From the NCBI GenBank assembly GCA_965237505.1, contig CBDEFR010000004.1:310001-374000 (forward strand): a stretch of 64,000 bases of DNA. Direction: 5' to 3'. This DNA is from NVTR01 sp965237505. GTDB lineage: Bacteria > Pseudomonadota > Alphaproteobacteria > Rhodobacterales > Rhodobacteraceae. Both the position numbers and the translations under genes were made by a program. Shown here in pieces: positions 52,859-61,346 of this stretch. Positions within the stretch are counted from its first letter, which is position 1, and each line of letters opens with the position of its first letter. The notes under the pieces are model-generated. The model ran no database searches, was not told the origin of the DNA, and saw only the letters and a program-made list of their open reading frames with translations.

Positions 52859-53725
52859 TTATTCGGCGGCGTGAGCAATGGGCGGTGGCGCGGAGCCTTC
52901 AGATAGCTCAAGCGTCGCTGCCCATTGCGGTTTATGGAAAGGCCTGTTTGCGGCAAATTCTTCCGGGGTTTGATAGTTCAGCGAAGAGTGGGGCCGGTTT
53001 TGATTGTAATCGATCCGCCAGTCCTCGATGATCCTTTCTGCCTCGGCCAGCGAGGTGAACCAGTTCAAGTTCAGGCATTCTTCGCGAAACCGGCCGTTGA
53101 AACTTTCGATGTAGGCGTTCTGGGTCGGCTTGCCCGGGTCGATGAAGTAGAGCTGCACGCCGTGATCATCTGCCCAGCCATCAAGCGCGCGGCCTCGTAG
53201 TTCAGGCCCATTGTCAACGGTCAGAACATCCGGGTACCCCCGCTCACGAGCCACCCGTTCCAGCATTTCCACCACGCGGGAGCCGGGGATCGACAGGGCC
53301 ACATCAATCGCCGGACATTCCCGTGTGCAGTCGTCTTTCAGATTGACGGTGCGGAACTTCCTGCCGTTGGCGAGCGCATCCATGGTGAAGTCCAGGCTCC
53401 ACCGCTGGTTGGCGGCGATCGGGCACCAGGCGCCTTCGCGCACGCCCTTGGGGATTTTCTTGCGATTGCGGCGGCGCAGGGTCAGGCGCTCCTCTCGGTA
53501 AAGTCGCTCCACCACTTTCACGTTCACCTTGAAACCCTCCTGGCCAAGCTTGGCATGCAACATGCGATAGCCATAGCGTCGGTGTTTGCCGGAAAGCGTG
53601 ACCAGCCGTTCCCGTATCCTCGCATGGCGATCCGGCCTTCCTCTGTATTCATTACTCGATCTGGAAAACCCAATCAGCCCACAGGCCCGCCGAGTTGAAA
53701 ACTGATAGTCACGGCAAAGAACCAT
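52859..53725 (-). CDS. IS3/IS407-type orfB transposase, left copy
   Basis: 288 residues with RRACGLIGFSRSS and the rve DDE core: WSLDFTMDALA (Asp), LTVDNGPELRG (Asp), SFNGRFREECLN (Glu), plus NQNRPHSSLNYQTPEEFA. Identical in translation to the right copy. In vivo it is probably made by -1 slippage from orfA at the A6 run before the orfA stop. Confidence 0.92.
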   Translation of the reverse strand: MVLCRDYQFSTRRACGLIGFSRSSNEYRGRPDRHARIRERLVTLSGKHRRYGYRMLHAKLGQEGFKVNVKVVERLYREERLTLRRRNRKKIPKGVREGAWCPIAANQRWSLDFTMDALANGRKFRTVNLKDDCTRECPAIDVALSIPGSRVVEMLERVARERGYPDVLTVDNGPELRGRALDGWADDHGVQLYFIDPGKPTQNAYIESFNGRFREECLNLNWFTSLAEAERIIEDWRIDYNQNRPHSSLNYQTPEEFAANRPFHKPQWAATLELSEGSAPPPIAHAAE

Positions 53726-53751
53726 GACTGCTTCCCGGCGGCTTGCAGGCT

Positions 53752-54018
53752 TCAGAAGTTTTTTGCCAGAAGCCCTTTCAGGCCAGCATTATCAAGCATG
53801 GTTTCGGCCAGCAGCTTCTTCAGCTTGCCGTTCTCCGATTCCAGGTCTTTCAGCCGCCTGACATCGGAAATCTGAAGGCCGCCATACCTGGCTTTCCATT
53901 TGTAAAAGGTGGCATCCGACATACCGTGCTTACGGCACAACTCGGACACTTTCGCACCCGCCGCATACTCCTGAATGATCCGAACAATCTGCTCTTCGCT
54001 AAACCGTGACTTGCGCAT
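53752..54018 (-). CDS. IS3/IS407-type orfA, left copy
   Basis: 88 residues, MRKSRFSEEQIVRIIQEYAA with an HTH (KVSELCRKHGMSDATFYKWK) and leucine zipper. It differs from the right copy at one visible residue: Ala20 here, Val20 there. Confidence 0.92.
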   Translation of the reverse strand: MRKSRFSEEQIVRIIQEYAAGAKVSELCRKHGMSDATFYKWKARYGGLQISDVRRLKDLESENGKLKKLLAETMLDNAGLKGLLAKNF

Positions 54019-54097
54019 TCTCTGTTCTCCTCGTTCTCGTGAACATTAAGCGAACAGATCCTCCTTTCAAATGGACCAGTTTTCGGGGAGCAGGTCA

Positions 54098-54218
54098 CAG
54101 GTCAAGTTGAGCCGGTGGGGATGTGGGCAAGGCGATAGCCTTGTCCATCATATCCACGGGCCGCCCGGTCCCGTAGCCTCGGCCGGCGTCCGGCCGGCGA
54201 GGGCGGAATGGGGTCGTT
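54098..54218 (-). pseudogene. Older IS3 orfB remnant, C-terminal end
   Basis: The minus strand gives a RPHSALAGRTPAEA-like segment and a tail ending LPTSPPAQLDL with a stop that overlaps the IS407-type end. The frame is decayed in the middle. It continues at 57058 once the IS1-like element is removed, giving DFYNTERPHSAL across the junction. Confidence 0.78.
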
Positions 54219-54280
54219 GGTAGTGGGTCAGTTTGAAATTGTCGGCCCTTGACGGTGCTGTCCTACTTGGGGTGCGTGCT

Positions 54281-54613
54281 TCAATTTCCTAGGCACTCAA
54301 TAATCGGCCGGAGGTCGTCGACCCCCACGATCAACTGCTCCACCCCTTTGTGGCCATTGAAGGTGATCAGACCGTACCTAAACTAACCCGTAGCCTGGTT
54401 CCGCTCTACGTTCACCCCTAGCACGGCGCTTCGGCGAATGGCGAAAAAGCCGAGAGGGCCGAGAACCACAAACTCGCCCCGACACTCAACACCGAAAGCC
54501 CTTGGCATTTCGCCTTTGCTCGTCTGGCCGAAGCTCGCCCCGGCCGCCAGTGTTGCTGCTGCAACAGCCACACCAATGATGAATACACGCACGCCAATTC
54601 CCCCAGGACTCAT
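54281..54613 (-). pseudogene. Small secreted protein with in-frame stop (passenger)
   Basis: Signal-peptide-like start (VFIIGVAVAAATLAAGASFG, cleavage near GQT), then MPRAFGVECRGEFVVLGPLG. An in-frame TAG at 54383 interrupts it. The same frame continues FRYGLITFNGHKGVEQLIVG, then VDDLRPIIECLGN, to a TGA at 54281. Intact length would be about 110 residues. Function unknown; probably periplasmic. Confidence 0.6.
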
Positions 54614-54724
54614 GCGCCTCTACCGCGCCGCGACCAGCCCTCAGCCTTTCTCCGCGCGGGTAGCGTCTACCTCTGGCACAGGTTGATACTAGCCGTTCTG
54701 GTTAAGACATGCCATATTCAGGAC

Positions 54725-54934
54725 ATGACGAGACCGAAAAGGCCCCGCGACACCAACCAGCTTGCCGCGCATATTGTGGGTGTGGCGACTGGCGAGATTG
54801 ACGATACCGCGACCGAAAAGGCCGAAAGTCAGCGCAAAGGTGGTCTAAGAGGCGGAAAGGCGAGAGCAGCTAAACTCTCGTCGGAAGAGCGCAGCGCGAT
54901 TGCGAAAAAAGCCGCAAAAGCGCGTTGGGGTTAA
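54725..54934 (+). CDS. Small basic Lys/Ala-rich protein (passenger)
   Basis: 69 residues starting MTRPKRPRDTNQLAAHIVGV, with GGLRGGKARAAKLSSEERSA and a KKAAKARWG end. The repeated Lys/Ala/Arg pattern resembles histone-like or DNA-binding tails. Found inside the IS1-like element upstream of the toxin-antitoxin pair. No defined function. Confidence 0.65.
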   Translation: MTRPKRPRDTNQLAAHIVGVATGEIDDTATEKAESQRKGGLRGGKARAAKLSSEERSAIAKKAAKARWG

Positions 54935-54995
54935 TTCTTCCTCCACACAAATGCCTTATTGACGCCATTGAAATTACCTATCATAATGATAGGTA

Positions 54996-55322
54996 ATGAA
55001 CAGCGATGTCATACCTCTTAGAAGGCTGCCTGCCGGTCTGACACGAAAGAACGCGGAAGAGTGGATTCGTGCGGTAGTTATGGACTCTAAGAACGTAGGG
55101 CCGACTGATCATATGCGCGACCAGATGGTTGAGCGAGACATATCGAGCCGCCAGGTGTGGGAGGTTTTGAAAGGCGGCAGTGTGATTAAGGACCCTGAAT
55201 GGGATAGCGAGCACGAGGACTGGATTTGCTTGGTACGCAGACGAACTTCTGGAAGGACCGTGACAGTCATCGTGGCTTTGGAAGAGAAAAACAAAATGAC
55301 CGTAGTCACAACTTACGGCTAA
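54996..55322 (+). CDS. DUF4258-type (RelE/MqsR-like) toxin candidate (passenger)
   Basis: 108 residues. The core DHMRDQMVERDISSRQVWEV, LKGGSVIKDPEWD and TVTVIVALEEKNKMTVVTTY matches DUF4258 proteins, a RelE-superfamily fold often encoded with HTH antitoxins. It is directly upstream of an MqsA-like gene. Toxin activity is inferred from fold and context. Confidence 0.72.
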   Translation: MNSDVIPLRRLPAGLTRKNAEEWIRAVVMDSKNVGPTDHMRDQMVERDISSRQVWEVLKGGSVIKDPEWDSEHEDWICLVRRRTSGRTVTVIVALEEKNKMTVVTTYG

Positions 55323-55338
55323 TGGAGAAGTGACCAAA

Positions 55339-55801
55339 ATGAATGAAGCATATCAATACAAGGAGTGCGGACTGAGCAACATCTTTCTAAGGAATGGCTT
55401 TGTTGTCGAGCAAAGTAGTCGGGGGGGAAACTGTATCAATTGAGAACGTTGAGGGGCTTCACCGTGCTATTGGCGAGTGGCTTACGCGCGACAAAAAGTT
55501 TCTTGACGGAAGAGAGGCTCGGTTTCTGCGTCTTGAGATGGGGTTATCGCAGGCTTCGCTTGCGATGCTGCTGGGAAAAGATGAGCAGTCGATAGCTAGG
55601 TGGGAGAAAAAAAGGCTGGACAAAAGTGAACAAATTCCGCCTGATAGCGAGAGGATGATACGCTTTTTGTACTTGGAAACTATCGGTGATGGTATACCAA
55701 TGAAAGAGTTTTTGCAGGCGCTTGCGGAACTAGAAGATATTGATTCTCTTGCCACCAATTTTCAGGAAACTGAATATGGGTGGGAGGCCGCAGCCGCGTA
55801 A
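55339..55801 (+). pseudogene. MqsA-like HTH antitoxin with apparent one-base shift (passenger)
   Basis: The first frame starts MNEAYQYKECGLSNIFLRNG and reads FVVEQSSRGG. The second, from the G7 run near 55427, reads ETVSIENVEGLHRAIGEWLT, FLRLEMGLSQASLAMLLGKD and EQSIARWEKKRLDKSEQIPP. Adding one G joins them into a standard MqsA-family antitoxin of about 154 residues. An ATG at 55394 could still give the HTH part (135 residues). Seventeen bases after the toxin candidate. Confidence 0.7.
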
Positions 55802-55864
55802 GATAACTTATTCATAGTGACCGGCATGCTTGACTATTTCATGTCGGTCACTTATATTTGGAGT

Positions 55865-57040
55865 ATGAGAAAGCTAGACACCAAAACCCGCTCCCTGATC
55901 ATCCGCCTCCTGGTCGAAGACAACTCTATCCGCGCCACTTCGCGGATCGCGGACGTGTCCAAGAACACCACCAACAAGCTGCTGATCGACGCGGGCAAGG
56001 CTTGCTCCAAATATCACAATGAACAGGTTCGCAACGTCAAAGCATCAGTGATCCAATGCGACGAAATCTGGTCATTCACCTATGCCAAGCAGAAGAACGT
56101 CAAGGCCGCTGCCTCTGCCCCTGAGTTCGCTGGCGACACATGGACATGGACCGCACTGGACAGCGACAGCAAGCTGATCGTGTCCTACATGGTCGGTGGC
56201 CGCGACAGCGAATACGCAATCGAGTTCATGGACGATCTGCGCGCCCGTCTCGCCAATCGCGTCCAACTGACTACCGATGGCCACAAGGTCTATCTGGAAG
56301 CCGTTGAGGGCGCGTTTGGCAGTGACGTGGACTATGCGCAGCTGGTCAAGCTGTACGGCAATGCACCAGGTGGGAAGTCGCACGAAAAGAAATACTCACC
56401 CGCTGAATGTACCGGGACCAAGAAGCGACGGATCGAAGGCGATCCCGACCGTGCGCTGGTCAGCACGTCACACATTGAACGGCAAAACCTGACCATGCGG
56501 ATGCACATGCGCCGGTTTACCCGCCTGACCAATGCTTTCTCAAAGAAGGTGGAAAACCACGCTTACGCGGTCGCGCTGCACTTCATGTATTACAACTTCG
56601 TTCCGTGCCTATCCGGTTGTCACCCACACCCACTACATCTAGGGTGCTCCCAATCGCCCGAGTAAAGCTGGGCGTAAGTGGGAGCGGTGACATCGCCAGC
56701 AATTTAGGCGGACAGGCCGTGCCATCCGGGAAAAGTCGCTGGAACTCAGGAAGCGACCGCGGAAACGAAAGGTCTTCACGCTGCGAGACATCCATCCCCG
56801 CTTTGTCCCCCTCCCGGGCCACTCGACGCCACGCCATACATATAGTGGGTGTGGGTGACAACCGGATAGGCACGCTTCGTTCGTATTCACCAGACGCTTA
56901 AGGTTACACCGGCGATGGCCGCTGGCCTGACGGATCGCTTGTGGGATGTATCTGATCTAGTTGCGCTGGTGGACGCGAATGAGCCTGCGCCCAAGAGGCG
57001 CGGACCCTACAAGCCGCGCGAAAAAGATTATTCAAAGTGA
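55865..57040 (+). pseudogene. IS1-like (DDE_Tnp_IS1) transposase interrupted by a MITE
   Basis: MRKLDTKTRSLIIRLLVEDN, an HTH region (ATSRIADVSKNTTNKLLIDA), VIQCDEIWSFTYAKQ (Asp), RVQLTTDGHKVYLEAVEGAF (Asp) and STSHIERQNLTMRMHMRRFT (Glu), then HFMYYNFV. There the MITE enters. Removing 56604-56874 and one octamer gives YNFVRIHQTLKVTPAMAAGL and KRRGPYKPREKDYSK with the true stop at 57038-57040. All DDE residues precede the insertion, but the C-terminus is replaced. Confidence 0.87.
56604..56874. mobile_element. 271 bp MITE with 32 bp perfect terminal inverted repeats
   Basis: Both ends start CGTGCCTATCCGGTTGTC and stay identical for 32 bp in inverted orientation, ending CCCACTA. The octamer CTTCGTTC is duplicated at 56596-56603 and 56875-56882. 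No protein-coding frame other than ones opening inside the repeats. The interior has no match to the ends of any IS in the window, so its mobilising transposase is unknown. Confidence 0.9.
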
Positions 57041-57057
57041 CCCACCACCGGGTCGTT

Positions 57058-57210
57058 CGGTATTGTAAAAGTCAATCCACTCGCTGATGACCCGTTCGGC
57101 CTTGAAGCCATCTGTCAGTTCATGCAGGTAGACCGCCTCGTATTTGAGCGACCGCCATAGGCGCTCGATGAAGATATTGTCCATGCAGCGGCCCCGGCCG
57201 TCCATGGAGA
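57058..57210 (-). pseudogene. Older IS3 orfB remnant, middle part
   Basis: The minus strand reads ISMDGRGRCMDNIFIERLWR, SLKYEAVYLHELTDGF and KAERVISEWIDFYN, containing the catalytic Glu of IS3 transposases. It continues leftward across the IS1-like element. Cut at 57210 by the right IS407-type copy. Confidence 0.85.
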
Positions 57211-57289
57211 TGACCTGCTCCCCGAAAACTGGTCCATTTGAAAGGAGGATCTGTTCGCTTAATGTTCACGAGAACGAGGAGAACAGAGA

Positions 57290-57556
57290 ATGCGCAAGTC
57301 ACGGTTTAGCGAAGAGCAGATTGTTCGGATCATTCAGGAGTATGCGGTGGGTGCGAAAGTGTCCGAGTTGTGCCGTAAGCACGGTATGTCGGATGCCACC
57401 TTTTACAAATGGAAAGCCAGGTATGGCGGCCTTCAGATTTCCGATGTCAGGCGGCTGAAAGACCTGGAATCGGAGAACGGCAAGCTGAAGAAGCTGCTGG
57501 CCGAAACCATGCTTGATAATGCTGGCCTGAAAGGGCTTCTGGCAAAAAACTTCTGA
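57290..57556 (+). CDS. IS3/IS407-type orfA, right copy
   Basis: 88 residues as in the left copy except for Val at position 20 (IIQEYAVGAKV). HTH plus leucine zipper. A6 run before the stop for -1 slippage. Confidence 0.92.
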   Translation: MRKSRFSEEQIVRIIQEYAVGAKVSELCRKHGMSDATFYKWKARYGGLQISDVRRLKDLESENGKLKKLLAETMLDNAGLKGLLAKNF

Positions 57557-57582
57557 AGCCTGCAAGCCGCCGGGAAGCAGTC

Positions 57583-58449
57583 ATGGTTCTTTGCCGTGAC
57601 TATCAGTTTTCAACTCGGCGGGCCTGTGGGCTGATTGGGTTTTCCAGATCGAGTAATGAATACAGAGGAAGGCCGGATCGCCATGCGAGGATACGGGAAC
57701 GGCTGGTCACGCTTTCCGGCAAACACCGACGCTATGGCTATCGCATGTTGCATGCCAAGCTTGGCCAGGAGGGTTTCAAGGTGAACGTGAAAGTGGTGGA
57801 GCGACTTTACCGAGAGGAGCGCCTGACCCTGCGCCGCCGCAATCGCAAGAAAATCCCCAAGGGCGTGCGCGAAGGCGCCTGGTGCCCGATCGCCGCCAAC
57901 CAGCGGTGGAGCCTGGACTTCACCATGGATGCGCTCGCCAACGGCAGGAAGTTCCGCACCGTCAATCTGAAAGACGACTGCACACGGGAATGTCCGGCGA
58001 TTGATGTGGCCCTGTCGATCCCCGGCTCCCGCGTGGTGGAAATGCTGGAACGGGTGGCTCGTGAGCGGGGGTACCCGGATGTTCTGACCGTTGACAATGG
58101 GCCTGAACTACGAGGCCGCGCGCTTGATGGCTGGGCAGATGATCACGGCGTGCAGCTCTACTTCATCGACCCGGGCAAGCCGACCCAGAACGCCTACATC
58201 GAAAGTTTCAACGGCCGGTTTCGCGAAGAATGCCTGAACTTGAACTGGTTCACCTCGCTGGCCGAGGCAGAAAGGATCATCGAGGACTGGCGGATCGATT
58301 ACAATCAAAACCGGCCCCACTCTTCGCTGAACTATCAAACCCCGGAAGAATTTGCCGCAAACAGGCCTTTCCATAAACCGCAATGGGCAGCGACGCTTGA
58401 GCTATCTGAAGGCTCCGCGCCACCGCCCATTGCTCACGCCGCCGAATAA
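57583..58449 (+). CDS. IS3/IS407-type orfB transposase, right copy
   Basis: 288 residues identical to the left copy, with a complete DDE triad. This and the left copy could jointly mobilise the 5.7 kb segment they bracket. Confidence 0.92.
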   Translation: MVLCRDYQFSTRRACGLIGFSRSSNEYRGRPDRHARIRERLVTLSGKHRRYGYRMLHAKLGQEGFKVNVKVVERLYREERLTLRRRNRKKIPKGVREGAWCPIAANQRWSLDFTMDALANGRKFRTVNLKDDCTRECPAIDVALSIPGSRVVEMLERVARERGYPDVLTVDNGPELRGRALDGWADDHGVQLYFIDPGKPTQNAYIESFNGRFREECLNLNWFTSLAEAERIIEDWRIDYNQNRPHSSLNYQTPEEFAANRPFHKPQWAATLELSEGSAPPPIAHAAE

Positions 58450-58509
58450 TGGCAAACAAAAGAGGAACAGAGTCTACCTAAAAGTGGCCCTCAAATTGGG
58501 GGCAGGTCA

Positions 58510-58673
58510 GCAGGTCACCCGCCGTAACTGGCGGACCATCTGGCGGGAGCCGTAAAACGGATACTTCAGGAACAACTCGTCGATGCGGCGCATCAGCGCC
58601 AGGTTCTCCGGGCTCTCGCCCTTGAGTGCGTAATAGAACGACGACCGGCTGATCGACAGAACCTCGCATTGAC
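58510..58673 (-). pseudogene. Older IS3 orfB remnant, N-terminal part
   Basis: The minus strand reads RSSFYYALKGESPENLALMR, RIDELFLKYPFYGSRQMVRQ and LRR, the IS3 orfB start region. It is truncated upstream by the IS21 end at 58674 and downstream by the IS407-type copy. Collinear with the pieces at 57058 and 54098. Confidence 0.85.
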
Positions 58674-58865
58674 TGCGCATTCCGGGATGATCCGCCCACC
58701 TGTACCGACAGCATCCGCCCACCCATTCCGATCTGATCCGCCCGGGGATTACGGGCCATCCGCCCACCCCTCTCTGGCCTGTTTTGTGTTGCATTGAGGC
58801 GCTCGTGACGCGGGGTAGCCTGTCTTTCTTTTTGAACGATAGGACCCCTTATTAAGAGAGCGCCG

Positions 58866-60380
58866 ATGCGGAAAATACGAGAGGCCTTGCGGCTTCGTGC
58901 GAGTGGTATGTCAACGAGGGAAATGGCTTCCAGTTTATCTGTGGGGCGTACAACCCTGCGGGAATATCTGAGCCGCGCCAATCGGGCTGGTTTGGCCTGG
59001 CCTCTCTCTGCGGAACTCAGCGACGTTGACCTTGAGACACACCTTTTCCCTCTGAGGAAGGGCGATAATCTTGGGGCTATTCCACAACCTGACTGGGCCT
59101 ATGTGCATGCCGAGCTACGCCGGAAAGGGGTCACTCTTTCGCTGTTGTGGGAAGAATATCGAACCGTTCATCCGAATGGCTATGGCTACAGCCGATATTG
59201 CGAACTTTACACTCGCTGGGAAGGCAAGCTATCGCCGGTGATGAGGCAGCGTCATCCAGCGGGCGAACGGCTGTTTGTTGATTATGCCGGTGCCACTTTT
59301 GATGTGGTCTGCCCCAAGACGGGCGAAGTGCGCACGGCTCAGCTCTTTGTCGCCACGCTTGGTGCGTCGAATTACACTTACGTCGAAGCGAGTTGGTCGC
59401 AGAACTTGTCCGACTGGATATCGGCTCATGCACGGGCGTTTGAGTTCTTCGGCGGGGTGTCCGCGCAGGTCGTCTCCGATAATCTGAAGGCCGGTGTGAC
59501 GAAGGCCTGTTTCTATGATCCGGCAATCAACCGCACCTACGCTGATATGGCTGCCCACTACGGCACTGCCATCGTGCCCGCGCGGCCCCATCGGCCAAAA
59601 GACAAAGCCAAGGTCGAGGGTGCGGTGCTGTTGGCTGAGCGGTGGATCATGGCGCGCCTTCGGAACCAGCGGTTCTTCAGTCTGGATGAGCTCAATGCCG
59701 CGATCCGGCCTTTGCTCGATCAGTTGAATGGCAAAGTCACCCGCCATTTGGGGGCCAGTCGCCGGGACCTATTTGAGCAGCTGGACAGGCCAGCGCTCAA
59801 GGCATTGCCCGTTGAATCCTATGTTTATGCCGAGTGGAAACAGTGCCGCGCAGGGCTGGATTACCACGTCGACATTGGCCGTCACTATTACTCAGTGCCC
59901 TATCAGTTGCTGAAGCAAACACCCTGGGCCAGGATCACCGCGCGAACCGTGGAGGTCTATTTTAAAGGGCAACGCGTGGCCTCACACGTCCGCACGTCGG
60001 GCAATCGCCAGCATTCTACCCATCGCGACCACATGCCCGCACATCACAGGTTCCACGAAAATTGGACGCCCGAGAAAATGCGCCTGAAGGCCGCGCGGGT
60101 TGGTCCAAACACTGAGGCCTTCGTCGAAGCAATCATGCGGAAACGTAAGCATCCCGAGCAGGGATATCGAACCTGCATGGGTGTTCTTCGGCTTGCAAAA
60201 ACCTTTCGTACGGATCGCCTCGAACACGCCTGTGCGCGTGCCGCCAAACTCAATGCCTACTCATACACATCCCTGAATTCCATTCTCAAGAATGGTCTGG
60301 ATCGCCAACCTCGAACCCGCGCCCCGGACGAGCCTGCGATCACCCATCCCAACATCCGTGGCGCTGAGTACTTCCATTGA
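58866..60380 (+). CDS. istA: IS21 IstA transposase (element E)
   Basis: 504 residues: N-terminal HTH (MSTREMASSLSVGRTTLREY), DDE core with LFVDYAGATFDVV (Asp), VVSDNLKAGVTKA (Asp) and DKAKVEGAVLLAERW (Glu). The C-terminal beta barrel contains YHVDIGRHYYSVPYQLLKQT. Intact; of a different IS21 subgroup from copies 1 and 2. Confidence 0.92.
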   Translation: MRKIREALRLRASGMSTREMASSLSVGRTTLREYLSRANRAGLAWPLSAELSDVDLETHLFPLRKGDNLGAIPQPDWAYVHAELRRKGVTLSLLWEEYRTVHPNGYGYSRYCELYTRWEGKLSPVMRQRHPAGERLFVDYAGATFDVVCPKTGEVRTAQLFVATLGASNYTYVEASWSQNLSDWISAHARAFEFFGGVSAQVVSDNLKAGVTKACFYDPAINRTYADMAAHYGTAIVPARPHRPKDKAKVEGAVLLAERWIMARLRNQRFFSLDELNAAIRPLLDQLNGKVTRHLGASRRDLFEQLDRPALKALPVESYVYAEWKQCRAGLDYHVDIGRHYYSVPYQLLKQTPWARITARTVEVYFKGQRVASHVRTSGNRQHSTHRDHMPAHHRFHENWTPEKMRLKAARVGPNTEAFVEAIMRKRKHPEQGYRTCMGVLRLAKTFRTDRLEHACARAAKLNAYSYTSLNSILKNGLDRQPRTRAPDEPAITHPNIRGAEYFH

Positions 60381-60393
60381 AGAGGACAAACAT

Positions 60394-61146
60394 ATGCTCA
60401 ATCACCCAACCCTGGATCAGCTGAAAACGCTGAAGCTTGACGGAATGGCGGAAGCCTTTGGCGAACTGGAAACACAGGACGGAACGGTCAGCCTCAGTCA
60501 CGCTGAATGGCTGGGCCTGCTGGTCGACCGCGAGTCATCCAGCCGTGCCACCAGGCGCTTTGAGAGCCGCATGCGTACCGCCAAATTGCGCCATGTGGGA
60601 GCAGCTCCGGAAGATGTGGATTACAGGGCGCGCCGAGGATTGGACAAAGCCCTTTTCCAGCAACTGCTGACCGGCAAATGGATACGCGACAAACGTAACC
60701 TGATGATCACCGGCCCTTGCGGCGTCGGCAAAACCTGGCTGGCATGCGCCCTGGCACAAGCCGCCTGCCGGGACGGCGTTACGGTTCTATACAGACGCCT
60801 GCCCAGATTGTTCGATGAGTTGGAACTGGCCCACGGCGATGGCCGCTTCCCGCGCGTCTTCAAAAGCCTCATAAAAACAGGGCTGCTCATCCTCGATGAC
60901 CGGGGTCCAGATCGCCTGAACGCCACCCAACGCCGCGATCTCATGGAGATCGTCGAAGACGGTATGAGGCCGGATCAATCCTGATCACAAGCCAGCTGCC
61001 TGTCGACACGTGGCACGATGTGATCGGCGAACCGACCTTCGCAGATGCCATCCTGGACCGGATTGTTCACAACGCCTATCGCCTCAATCTCGACGGCCAC
61101 TCCATGCGAAAGACCAGAACCAAGACCGTTGACGAAACGCTCGCCC
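60394..61146 (+). pseudogene. istB: IS21 IstB ATPase (element E), frameshifted and truncated
   Basis: MLNHPTLDQLKTLKLDGMAE, Walker A TGPCGVGKTW, Walker B LLILDDRGPDRL, then LMEIVEDG. A lost C in GACCGG near 60959 shifts the frame; the original continues YEAGSILITSQLPVDTWHDV, then PTFADAILDRIVHNAYRLNL and SMRKTRTKTVDE. The stop codon is missing because the element is cut at about 61146. Starts 13 bases after istA. Confidence 0.85.
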
Positions 61147-61346
61147 TCAAAATGCACCGTCGGTCGGTCGATGCGCCCCGAGACGATCTGCATTGCCTCA
61201 CCATGTTGCCGATACCCCCCGATCGGTTCCAAGCGCCGATCATGCGACAAGAGCATGCCGTGCCACCGATAAAGCGTCTCGTGTGTAAGCAACTCAGAAT
61301 AAGTGGAATAGACATCGACCATCATTTCAGCGACGCCCTGCTCCTA

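Larger units (their letters stand above)
52799..54097 (-). mobile_element. IS3/IS407-type element, left copy
   Basis: 1299 bp with ends TGACCTGCCCCCAATTTGAG at 52799 and TGACCTGCTCCCCGAAAACT (inverted) ending at 54097. It is an inverted near-identical copy of 57211-58509. No short direct repeat flanks it. Confidence 0.9.
54219..57049 (+). mobile_element. IS1-like element with passenger toxin-antitoxin genes
   Basis: Ends GGTAGTGGGTCAGTTTGAA at 54219 and, inverted, GGTGGTGGGTCACTTTGAA ending at 57049. The octamer GGGTCGTT is duplicated at 54211-54218 and 57050-57057, and deleting the element plus one octamer restores an IS3 orfB reading frame. It contains four passenger genes and a transposase gene interrupted by a MITE. 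Without the MITE it is about 2.55 kb. Confidence 0.88.
57211..58509 (+). mobile_element. IS3/IS407-type element, right copy
   Basis: 1299 bp, inverted relative to the left copy. It sits between two pieces of the same older IS3 orfB (58510-58673 and 57058-57210) with about 130 codons of that gene missing, so an adjacent deletion accompanied or followed insertion. This explains why no target duplication is seen. Confidence 0.9.
58674..61146 (+). mobile_element. IS21-family element E, right end missing
   Basis: The left end TGCGCATTCCGG is followed by repeated ATCCGCCCAC-type units between 58690 and 58770, the multiple terminal repeats of IS21 elements. istA and istB follow. The right end is absent: at about 61146 the sequence changes to a Fic gene in opposite orientation. 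Confidence 0.82.

Noticed and set aside
56583..56901. Two small open frames both starting MPIRLSPTPT
   Set aside because: They begin inside the MITE terminal repeats on opposite strands; the shared start is just the inverted repeat translated.
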